From positions 1-5,332 of the forward strand of contig QIFI01000075.1 of assembly GCA_003229735.1 (NCBI GenBank): a stretch of DNA of 5,332 nt, given 5' to 3'. How positions within the stretch are numbered: the stretch's first letter is position 1; every line of letters starts with the position of its first letter. Positions 1 to 5,249 of this stretch are shown here, one piece after another. A program made the position numbers and the translations under genes. This stretch comes from Candidatus Anderseniibacteriota bacterium (GTDB lineage Bacteria; Patescibacteriota; Andersenbacteria; UBA10190). The notes under the pieces were generated by a model. That model saw nothing but the letters and a program-made list of their open reading frames with translations, ran no database searches and had not been told where the DNA came from.

Positions 1-1331
1 ACGCCGAAGCGATGCTGTTCGTCGATAATAACCAGACCTAGATGGGTGGGGGCTACTTCTTCATTAAGCAAAGAATGAGTGCCGATTAGACATAGGGGGT
101 CAGCTTGCTGAAGGCGGGCCAGGATGGCGCGGCGGTCTTTTATTTTGGTGGCGCCGATGAGCAAGGCGACGTTTTTTGCGCCTAAAAATTTGGCGAAGCT
201 GTCGGCTTGCTGGCGGGCCAGGATTTCGGTGGGGGCCAGATACATGACTTTAAGCTGGGAATGCAAAACAGCCCGCGCGGCCATCAAGGCTACGGCGCTT
301 TTGCCGGATCCGACGTCTCCCTGCAAGAGTCGATTCATGGGGAAAGTTTTGGCCAGATCATTAATGATTTCGTCTAAGGAGGTCTGCTGGGCAGAGGTCA
401 ATTTGAAGGGCAGGCGGCTGACAAATTTATTGAGTTGCCGCGAAGTTATTTTGATGGGAGGAGCGATTTTTTTCGCGCGCTGGCGGCGCCGAACCAAGGC
501 AGACAGCTGGAGAAAAAAAAGTTCATCGAATCGGAGACGCTCCTGGGCAATGGATAGTTCTTCAGTGGAAGCGGGAAAATGGGCGTGGGTTACGGCCTGA
601 TGAATGCCAATTATTTTTTGCCGCTTAATTATGGCCGAGGGCAGGTATTCAGGGATGGCGGATAAGAGAGGCAGAAGGTTTTTTACGTTATAGCGGATAA
701 AGCGGGAAGACACGCCGTAAGTTTCCGGATAGATGGGGATAATGCGGCCGGTGTGAGTGGGAGCCTGATTATGAGTGATGAATTCCAGGGCCGGGGAGCG
801 CATGCGAAATTGACTAGTTGGCAGTTGGCAGTTGGCAGTTGGCAGATTTTCCGAGTCCGGCTGGGAGTTGTTTTTTTTATGGGTGGTGTGCCGGTTTGGG
901 TCTGCTGGTTTGTTTAGCACTGAACTTTGAGGCAATGTCTTTTGTTGATCATTGATGTTTTCTACAGTGCCGGCGACATAGAGCTCCCGGCCTATCCACA
1001 GTTGTTTTGAGAGAAAATTGAGATTATACCAAATAACGTTTATAAGGCCGGTATCATCTTCCAGGTCGACGAAGATGCGAAGCAGGCGGCGCCGGCCCCG
1101 GAAACCATAGCTGGTCTTAACAGATTTAACGCGGGCCAGAATGGTCATCTGTTGACCGGCTTTAAGGTCTTTGATGGGTATAATTCGGGAAAAGTCGTCG
1201 TATCGGCGGGGAAAAGTATAAAGAAAATCGCGGGCGTGTTCGATATGAAGCTTTTTAAGATATTTGGCTTTGGCGGGACCGATGCGGGGAATCTCGGTGA
1301 CGGGGGATGAGAGGCGGATATGTTTGGGCAT
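1..1331 (-). CDS. recG: ATP-dependent DNA helicase RecG, N-terminal 443 codons (C-terminus beyond window)
   Basis: RecG is a superfamily 2 double-strand DNA translocase that remodels stalled replication forks and Holliday junctions. I translated the minus strand by hand and found one uninterrupted frame. Residues 1-50 hold a helix-hairpin-helix-like start (PRIGPAKAKYLKKL) and the typical FPRRYDDFS. Residues 60-122 form the OB-fold wedge domain. Residues 194-205 carry the conserved GRIIPIYPETYG, and FDELF is at 268-272. The helicase core follows: Walker A GDVGSGKS at 338-345, motif Ia APTEIL at 366-371, GTHSLL at 417-422 and the Walker B box DEQHRFG at 437-443, where the window ends. Motifs III-VI lie outside. 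The ATG at 1331 is the only possible start, since a TAA lies six codons upstream in frame. No Shine-Dalgarno site precedes it. Oddity: about 50 low-complexity residues (roughly 124-174) interrupt the wedge domain. The family assignment is close to certain. Confidence 0.97.
   Translation of the reverse strand, partial: MPKHIRLSSPVTEIPRIGPAKAKYLKKLHIEHARDFLYTFPRRYDDFSRIIPIKDLKAGQQMTILARVKSVKTSYGFRGRRRLLRIFVDLEDDTGLINVIWYNLNFLSKQLWIGRELYVAGTVENINDQQKTLPQSSVLNKPADPNRHTTHKKNNSQPDSENLPTANCQLPTSQFRMRSPALEFITHNQAPTHTGRIIPIYPETYGVSSRFIRYNVKNLLPLLSAIPEYLPSAIIKRQKIIGIHQAVTHAHFPASTEELSIAQERLRFDELFFLQLSALVRRRQRAKKIAPPIKITSRQLNKFVSRLPFKLTSAQQTSLDEIINDLAKTFPMNRLLQGDVGSGKSAVALMAARAVLHSQLKVMYLAPTEILARQQADSFAKFLGAKNVALLIGATKIKDRRAILARLQQADPLCLIGTHSLLNEEVAPTHLGLVIIDEQHRFG
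816..845. repeat. 7-bp tandem repeat (AGTTGGC)4.3 inside recG
   Basis: Four perfect copies of AGTTGGC plus two further bases lie head to tail within recG. On the coding strand they encode residues about 163-172 (LPTANCQLPT). Seven is not a multiple of three, so gain or loss of a single unit would shift the recG frame. The tract sits in a stretch of the wedge domain that has no counterpart in typical RecG proteins. Confidence 0.95.
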
Positions 1332-1349
1332 AGTTGATGATACAAATTA

Positions 1350-1378
1350 AGTATCAGGGTAATAAATCTAAATTTCAA
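1350..1378 (-). promoter_or_regulatory. Candidate recG promoter
   Basis: Reading the minus strand, TTGAAA (1378-1373) is followed after 17 bases by GATACT (1355-1350), which matches the -10 consensus at four of six positions. Transcription would begin near 1343, leaving a leader of only about a dozen bases. That fits the absence of a Shine-Dalgarno site before the recG ATG. The -35 box overlaps a dispersed A/T-rich word, so the match could be fortuitous. Confidence 0.35.
1364..1375. repeat. Dispersed 12-mer AAATCTAAATTT, copy 1
   Basis: The identical 12 bases occur again at 3360-3371, in the other inter-gene gap of the window. Related TTGAAATTT words occur at 5250-5279. Such words appear only between genes here. 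Confidence 0.6.
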
Positions 1379-1394
1379 AGTTCAAACGATATGG

Positions 1395-1424
1395 TAATTG
1401 TTAAATTGCTAAATTGCTAAATTG
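1395..1424. repeat. 8-bp tandem repeat (TAAATTGC)
   Basis: About three copies of TAAATTGC (1402-1424, the last one base short), preceded by a degenerate copy from 1395. The tract lies in the gap between the divergent recG start and the structured RNA region. No protein-coding reading is supported. Confidence 0.8.
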
Positions 1425-1440
1425 TTTATGACGCGAGCTG

Positions 1441-1923
1441 GCTTTATCGTCGAGGACGATGAAGCATTTTTCACCTACGAGGTGGAAAATAGTAATTTGT
1501 AAATACAAAAAGGGTCTCTGATGAACCAAGAAAAGGGTAAGAGCGTGCTGGTTAGAGTGAGCTTTTCAAGGTATCAGAGACCCCGCGGAAACAACTGCTG
1601 TACCTGGAATTGGGTTCGGCTCGGGCAATGAGCAAATTCCAAATCGGCAGATGTTTTTATAGAATGGCCTCTGGTGCTGTTGCAATTACGAGCAACAGGG
1701 GGTTTCCCTTGGTAAGAAGCGGGTAAATACACCAGAGGCCATTAATAGAAAGATCAATAAGGTGGAGGGGGCCAACCGCGGTAATTGTTGGATATGGCTA
1801 GTTGGCACCCCTCCGACCGTTCACCCTATTGCATATTATATGACTGCAGGTAAAAGTTGAAGGGCAAAAGTGCAGGTTCAGGTTAAATGTATATAGTCAA
1901 AGGGATTGCATAATATGACGCAA
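1441..1923 (+). ncRNA. Large structured RNA of unknown family (putative)
   Basis: No gene fits this stretch, but it folds almost end to end. Helices seen by eye: 1441-1451/1455-1465 (11 bp), 1466-1476/1480-1490 (11 bp), 1496-1500/1505-1509, 1512-1522/1573-1583 (11 bp), 1595-1600/1645-1650 with 1605-1611/1635-1641 and 1619-1622/1630-1633, 1663-1676/1730-1743 (14 bp) with 1677-1683/1692-1698, 1756-1764/1822-1830 (one mismatch) with 1765-1770/1808-1813 and 1771-1776/1801-1806, and 1832-1839/1910-1917 with 1841-1845/1895-1899. Wobbles 1445-1461, 1471-1485, 1523-1572 and 1599-1646 are U-G only if the plus strand is transcribed; one mismatch (1760-1826) favours the other strand. I see no tmRNA, RNase P, SRP or intron core motifs. 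It may be a free RNA or the leader of the gene at 1997. No clear promoter stands before 1441. That it is structured seems solid; its class and ends are unknown. Confidence 0.7.
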
Positions 1924-1933
1924 GTGTTATATA
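1906..1933 (+). promoter_or_regulatory. Candidate promoter for the 96-residue protein gene
   Basis: TTGCAT (1906-1911), a 16-base spacer and TATATA (1928-1933) would start transcription near 1940 and give a leader of roughly 57 bases. The -35 box overlaps the closing helix of the structured RNA (1910-1917), so the two readings may be alternatives: an independent promoter, or read-through from the RNA. The leader contains TTGGTTCT twice (1956-1963 and 1970-1977). Confidence 0.35.
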
Positions 1934-1982
1934 TGGTGAGCTGGACGTAAGGGCTTTGGTTCTAAATTGTTGGTTCTTTTTT

Positions 1983-1989
1983 AAGGAGG
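1983..1989 (+). promoter_or_regulatory. Strong ribosome binding site
   Basis: AAGGAGG lies seven bases before the ATG at 1997. It is the only near-consensus Shine-Dalgarno site in the window and fixes this start. recG and the 559-residue gene have none. Confidence 0.9.
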
Positions 1990-1996
1990 CAGAAGA

Positions 1997-2287
1997 ATGA
2001 GTCAGGACGCAACAAGCGACAAGTATGAGCTGAAAACTGTTGAGGCGCTAAAACTGGTAGGAGCTTTGATTACACGTGGGGATCCGTTTAAGGGTCATCG
2101 GCTAGATGAACTACTAGATCTGACTGGCTTGCGAAAAGAAAAGTTATTGTGGGAATTAATGCTGGTGGTGAATAAGGGATTAGTGACACAGGAATTATTG
2201 CAGGTTGGCACCGCGGGGACATCTGATTATTTTTATAAATTGGCGCGGCCGACCAGGGTGATGCTGGAAGTTCAAAAGCCCATCTAG
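1997..2287 (+). CDS. Small putative winged-helix protein (96 aa)
   Basis: I do not recognise this protein as a named family. It is a small, soluble, charged protein with no signal peptide or membrane segment. Residues 14-26 (TVEALKLVGALIT) form a likely first helix. Residues 36-62, with DELLDLTGL then RKEKLLWELMLVVNKGLV, have the spacing of a helix-turn-helix followed by the G-L-V turn that begins a wing, as in MarR- or ScpB-type winged helices. Residues 63-82 could form the wing strands. A DNA- or RNA-binding role is therefore an inference from shape only. It is a real gene: strong Shine-Dalgarno site, intrinsic terminator 31 bases after the stop, and no overlap. It follows the structured RNA at 1441-1923 on the same strand, so it may bind that RNA or control its own unit. 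Confidence 0.8.
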   Translation: MSQDATSDKYELKTVEALKLVGALITRGDPFKGHRLDELLDLTGLRKEKLLWELMLVVNKGLVTQELLQVGTAGTSDYFYKLARPTRVMLEVQKPI

Positions 2288-2317
2288 ATGATATGGTAAT
2301 GTCTGGTTGAAGCAAGC

Positions 2318-2345
2318 ACTACCCAAAGGAGTGGGTAGTTTTTTT
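2318..2345 (+). terminator. Intrinsic terminator
   Basis: An 8-bp perfect stem, ACTACCCA (2318-2325) with TGGGTAGT (2332-2339), loop AAGGAG, runs straight into seven T residues (2339-2345). It ends the unit containing the 96-residue gene and separates it from the tRNA cluster. Confidence 0.93.
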
Positions 2346-2398
2346 AAATATGAATTGTGAAGGTTATTAATCTATTCTAAACAGGCTCGTTGTTTTGA

Positions 2399-2521
2399 AT
2401 ACATGTAAGCTATACTGTGAATACGAAATTGAAATCAGAGATTATTAAGCGTGAAGTGCGATGCGCAAACTGCCATGCTAGAAAGACTGCGAAAGAAAAG
2501 AATTACTATGGATATTTGTGA
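2399..2521 (+). pseudogene. C-terminal remnant of a small HNH endonuclease-like protein
   Basis: After an in-frame TGA (2396-2398) a short frame ends at 2521. From the GTG at 2417 it reads 34 residues, including EIIKREVRCANCHARKTAKE. This matches my recollection of the C-terminal half of small HNH nucleases, where an EI.KCEVRCANCHRR.TA segment carries the last zinc Cys pair and a catalytic-site His. The usual first half, with CxxCG and LEFDHV, is missing. Just upstream, two other frames give LVVL (2385-2396) and EY (2398-2403), and a third gives HV (2402-2407), as if LVVLEYDHV had lost a few bases and the segment after DHV. I infer a decayed gene with small deletions. No Shine-Dalgarno site or terminator of its own is visible, so expression is unlikely. 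Confidence 0.5.
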
Positions 2522-2523
2522 GA

Positions 2524-2552
2524 TTGGACAATTATGTAATTTTATGTATGAA
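2524..2552 (+). promoter_or_regulatory. Candidate promoter of the tRNA cluster
   Basis: TTGGAC (2524-2529), a 17-base spacer and TATGAA (2547-2552) lie eight bases before the first base of tRNA-Arg. The spacing and position are right for a tRNA promoter, although the -10 box matches only four of six bases. An alternative TATACT at 2411-2416 has no well-spaced -35 box. Confidence 0.45.
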
Positions 2553-2560
2553 TGCAGTAT

Positions 2561-2634
2561 GCACCCGTAGCTCAACTGGATAGAGCGGTGGCGTTCTAAG
2601 CCAAGGGTTGGAGGTTCGAGTCCTCCCGGGTGTA
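2561..2634 (+). tRNA. tRNA-Arg (anticodon UCU)
   Basis: Reads AGA and, by wobble, AGG codons. The cloverleaf is complete at 74 bases: acceptor GCACCCG with CGGGTGT (first pair G-U), D stem GCTC/GAGC, anticodon loop GTTCTAA with TCT at 34-36, T stem GGAGG/CCTCC with loop TTCGAGT, discriminator A. CCA is not encoded, so it must be added afterwards. Two positions look unusual: base 32 is G where C or U is usual, and the 27-43 pair is a G-A mismatch. The next tRNA follows after 22 bases on the same strand. Confidence 0.95.
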
Positions 2635-2656
2635 CTGATATCAGTTGATGTCATAT

Positions 2657-2731
2657 GGCGGCTATAGCTTAATGGCAAAGCTCCGGGTTGTGGTCCCGGT
2701 GATGAGGGTTCAATTCCCTCTAGTCGCCCCA
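2657..2731 (+). tRNA. tRNA-His (anticodon GUG), CCA encoded
   Basis: The anticodon arm CCGGG-TTGTGGT-CCCGG shows GTG at 34-36. The extra 5' G (2657), facing C73 (2728), is the G-1:C73 identity pair of bacterial tRNA-His and is encoded here. Other stems: acceptor GCGGCTA/TAGTCGC, D stem GCTT/AAGC, T stem GAGGG/CCCTC with loop TTCAATT. Bases 2729-2731 are CCA, unlike the neighbouring tRNA-Arg. The methyltransferase gene begins 10 bases later, so the two are probably on one transcript. Confidence 0.96.
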
Positions 2732-2741
2732 AAGATAAATC

Positions 2742-3308
2742 ATGAAAAAGACAACTGAAAAGTTGGTGGAAGAAGGAAAAATGCGGATGACTGATGAGGC
2801 AAGATCACCAGTTTCAGTGGTGGTGGATAATGTAAGAAGTCTGGATAATGTGGGAATGATTTTTCGATTGTGTGAGCTTACAAAGTGCGAGCATTTGTAT
2901 TTGACCGGCTATACCGGATATCCGGAATTGCCCGGGGATGAGAGGCCGCCGGCGGTGATTGAGCGGCATAATCAGAGGATTGCCAAGACGGCGGTGTACG
3001 CGCTCCCCTATCAACCCTGGACTCAAGCAGTAAATCCAGTACCGCTGGTGGAAGAAATGAAAGATAAGGGATATAAAATTGTATCTTTGGAGCAGACAGA
3101 AGATAGTCAGGATTATCATCGGGTTGATTATGAATTGCCATTAGCGCTGGTGGTGGGTCATGAACGATTAGGAGTGCGCGATGAGCTGCTGGAGCTGTCG
3201 GACATGGTGGTTCAGATTCCGATATTGGGAGGAGGTAATTCTCATAACGCGGCCGCGGCTGTCGGAATTGTGCTGTATGAAATACTGCGCGGAACTAAGC
3301 TGATTTGA
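2742..3308 (+). CDS. SPOUT-class RNA 2'-O-methyltransferase (TrmH/SpoU family)
   Basis: Enzymes of this family move a methyl group from S-adenosylmethionine to a ribose 2'-OH in tRNA or rRNA, acting as dimers with a trefoil knot. All three family motifs are visible: motif 1, NVRSLDNVGMIFR at residues 30-42, with the catalytic-type Arg at 42; motif 2, LVVGHERLGV at 136-145; motif 3, QIPILGGGNSHNAAAAVG at 158-175. In motif 3 the usual S-L-N reads S-H-N, but the Asn is kept. The C-terminal LYEILRG is typical. At 188 residues it is short and has no N-terminal substrate-binding domain, close to TrmL-sized members. Exact substrate is unknown. The ATG at 2742 has no Shine-Dalgarno site. The in-frame ATG at 2781 follows AGAAGG and would give 175 residues beginning MRMTDEARSPV, still with the whole fold, so it is a serious alternative start. 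Confidence 0.93.
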   Translation: MKKTTEKLVEEGKMRMTDEARSPVSVVVDNVRSLDNVGMIFRLCELTKCEHLYLTGYTGYPELPGDERPPAVIERHNQRIAKTAVYALPYQPWTQAVNPVPLVEEMKDKGYKIVSLEQTEDSQDYHRVDYELPLALVVGHERLGVRDELLELSDMVVQIPILGGGNSHNAAAAVGIVLYEILRGTKLI

Positions 3309-3321
3309 ATTTTTTATAGAG

Positions 3322-3336
3322 GTTGGCGATTCCAAC
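3322..3336. repeat. Small hairpin between convergent genes
   Basis: GTTGG (3322-3326) pairs with CCAAC (3332-3336) around a five-base loop. It lies between the convergent ends of the methyltransferase and the membrane protein. It has no T tract on either side, so I do not call it a terminator. No convincing terminator is seen for either gene in the 150-base gap (3309-3458). Confidence 0.4.
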
Positions 3337-3359
3337 TGCCATCCAATTGCGCCCTCATC

Positions 3360-3371
3360 AAATCTAAATTT
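3360..3371. repeat. Dispersed 12-mer AAATCTAAATTT, copy 2
   Basis: Identical to the copy at 1364-1375 and also between genes. The bases that follow diverge (GGAAATTAC here, CAAAGTTC there). Confidence 0.6.
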
Positions 3372-3458
3372 GGAAATTACAAAAGAAGCGGAAAAGGAAA
3401 TTGTTGTTAAGAAGATAAGAAGCGCAAATACTTTTCTTTGTATAACACATAAATGTCG

Positions 3459-5138
3459 TTATTCCGCGGGAAGAATTATCTGGCCAGTGTCCTTATTGAA
3501 ATCAAATATACGGTTTGTAAGAGGATTAAGTATCGCTTTTTTCAGATATTTTGGAACTAATTCTGGCTGGGAAATGGGATATTCTCCATAATCAAATTTA
3601 TACGCCGCTAATGCCATTTGCAGTCGAGCTTGTTCAATTAGCAAATCTGCTTCGCATCTTTTTGTTTGGGTCGCGGATGTATCGACTGATATAATCCTTT
3701 TCAAGATTTCAAAGACCGCGTTTCTCGTGAATAGCAGTTTCGGCATCGCGATTATCGGGATATTTTCCGCAAGATTTTCCTGATTTTCTTTTAGCTCCGA
3801 CTCAAATTGATAGCATTGATTATCCGCAAGCGCCATTCTTTGCCTGGTATCTTTCGCCATATCCGAGAAGAATCTGTTTGGCTGGAAGTAAAAGTTGGAA
3901 TCGACTTTGAATACAAAATCCAAGGAATTTTTTCCGGCCAGGTATTCGTGTCTAAAAGCGTTTTTTAAACCTTCCTCATTTTCAAGGTATTGCTCCAACT
4001 CGGCAATCCGCGGCAGTAAGACATCTGACGGAACATCATGCGTCGCCAAAATAATTGGCAGAGTTTTTAGTCCGATGCGCTTCATCGCATCTCCGACAAA
4101 ATAGTCAATCAAAGTTATATGGGGTTCTTCTATTATCATTTGACCTATGCGCGCTGGCAGGAGCGCATCTTCGAAAGCACCTTGAAAATCGTTCTTGTTG
4201 GCCTTTGAAAGCGCAGATAGCCCGGCCATCCGCGCGCTGGCCGTCAAATAATTAAGTGGGCATAATTCTGCCGTGAATGACAGATTTTCGGCTGTCGAAG
4301 GGCATTGATAGTAAGAAAAACTGGCTGCGTTTCTCATTTCTGTTAGCATATTTTCATTCCGGCTTAAAACAGAGTCGGCTTCTGCCTGATCCCAGGATTT
4401 TCCTTCCAGAAAATCCCTGTATATTTTATTGGCCTCGCCAGTTGGCTCATATACCTGCTCACTAATTTTTATAAGCGGGAAATAAGCATTTTCTTCTGGT
4501 GGCGGCAGAACGATATTATAGGCGGTTAAATCCAAATCAGAAATTTCCGGCAAATCGGGGAATAGCAATGAGAGAGAGCCGACTGCTAAAGCCGGAATGG
4601 CAAATACAAGAAATACAATTTGGGGAAGTAGTTTTTTATAGGACCCGACAAAATGATGTCTGAAGACAAGCGCAATAATAGTAAGAGTAACTATGGCCGT
4701 GTTCCATAAAATCAGAAAAATGAACTTGCCTGAAAATTGAATCGGCTGGCGAAATAAAATTGTCAAAATATTAATCGCTGAAAGCAGGAATAATATAAAG
4801 AGTATTGGCAATACCCATTTACGCAATTTGAAAGCGCCCCAAAATGGAATGAGGAAAATCAGTACCAATATAAAAGCCCCGACATATAATCCGTATGGCA
4901 CCAAAGGATATAAAGCAGAAATTTCTGTTAATTCTCCAATAACTTTTTTTGATGATAAGAGAGATGAGGCAATAGCAATAACCATTATTCCCAGCCCAGA
5001 AAAACCTATAATTGCCCATGTCTTAAATACAACGCGTAACCAACGGGGAGGCACCGGAATTTGTGTTTGGGGAAAGGTTTGGCTGGTATTTTCTTGAGGT
5101 ACATTGTTGTACTGTTCGTCCACAATATTATTGTACAA
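3459..5138 (-). CDS. Membrane protein with five N-terminal helices and a large extracytoplasmic domain (559 aa)
   Basis: I do not recognise a named family. Residues 1-32 are a polar, Asn/Gln/Pro-rich cytoplasmic-type tail. Hydrophobic segments lie at about 34-61, 80-105, 107-129, 137-159 and 170-193. The rest (about 197-559) is soluble and mostly helical, with few Cys (279, 293, 442, 495). The end, ARLQMALAAYKFDYGEYP at 504-521 followed by PELVPKYL and NPLTN, resembles the region after the first helix of type II pseudopilins. The same pattern occurs at the C-termini of uncharacterised planctomycete and CPR proteins as I recall them. The start is uncertain: TTG at 5138 or GTG at 5123, neither with a Shine-Dalgarno site. 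A TAG lies twelve codons above the TTG, and the first ATG (about residue 51) would cut the first membrane helix. Location at the cell envelope is a safe inference; function is not. Confidence 0.88.
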   Translation of the reverse strand: MYNNIVDEQYNNVPQENTSQTFPQTQIPVPPRWLRVVFKTWAIIGFSGLGIMVIAIASSLLSSKKVIGELTEISALYPLVPYGLYVGAFILVLIFLIPFWGAFKLRKWVLPILFILFLLSAINILTILFRQPIQFSGKFIFLILWNTAIVTLTIIALVFRHHFVGSYKKLLPQIVFLVFAIPALAVGSLSLLFPDLPEISDLDLTAYNIVLPPPEENAYFPLIKISEQVYEPTGEANKIYRDFLEGKSWDQAEADSVLSRNENMLTEMRNAASFSYYQCPSTAENLSFTAELCPLNYLTASARMAGLSALSKANKNDFQGAFEDALLPARIGQMIIEEPHITLIDYFVGDAMKRIGLKTLPIILATHDVPSDVLLPRIAELEQYLENEEGLKNAFRHEYLAGKNSLDFVFKVDSNFYFQPNRFFSDMAKDTRQRMALADNQCYQFESELKENQENLAENIPIIAMPKLLFTRNAVFEILKRIISVDTSATQTKRCEADLLIEQARLQMALAAYKFDYGEYPISQPELVPKYLKKAILNPLTNRIFDFNKDTGQIILPAE

Positions 5139-5249
5139 CTTATCAGCTATAGTAAGTAAATTGTATGCCGCCTAAAAAGGAAAATTTCTCCGCGGGGACA
5201 ACTCGGCAGGAGAGGGCGCGGATATTTAAGACGCAATGATCGCGGGTAT

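Noticed and set aside
124..600. Plus-strand open frame of 158 codons
   Set aside because: It lies wholly opposite the recG frame, whose helicase motifs are unmistakable, so it is an antisense shadow.
1145..1378. Minus-strand open frame of 77 codons at the recG start
   Set aside because: It overlaps the recG N-terminus in another frame, has no recognisable motif and shows no ribosome binding site.
1395..1424. CRISPR-like array
   Set aside because: The units are 8 bp with no spacers. No longer repeat with regular spacers occurs anywhere in the window.
1521..1631. 36-residue open frame inside the structured RNA, with AAGGG a few bases upstream
   Set aside because: Both AAGGG and the ATG are buried in the 11-bp helix 1512-1522/1573-1583, and the frame crosses two stem-loops. 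The peptide resembles nothing known. A tmRNA-like tag or leader peptide cannot be excluded but is not supported.
1756..1790. T-box-like (GGTGG...ACCGCGG) and 16S 530-loop-like (GCCA..CCGCGGTAAT) words
   Set aside because: The T-box word is split by an insertion, and no specifier loop or terminator follows. The 16S resemblance is limited to about ten bases in a different fold. Both are taken as chance.
1441..1923. tmRNA, RNase P RNA, SRP RNA or group I/II intron
   Set aside because: No tRNA-like ends or tag frame, no P4 core such as GAGGAAAGTCC, no SRP GGAAGC-type tip, and no intron domain V or P-Q-R-S core could be found by eye.
2532..2732. Minus-strand open frame across the tRNAs
   Set aside because: It is the reverse complement of two complete tRNA genes, a common source of false proteins.
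3370..3591. Plus-strand open frame of 73 codons between the convergent genes
   Set aside because: It starts at TTG without a ribosome binding site and runs over the 3' end of the 559-residue gene on the other strand.
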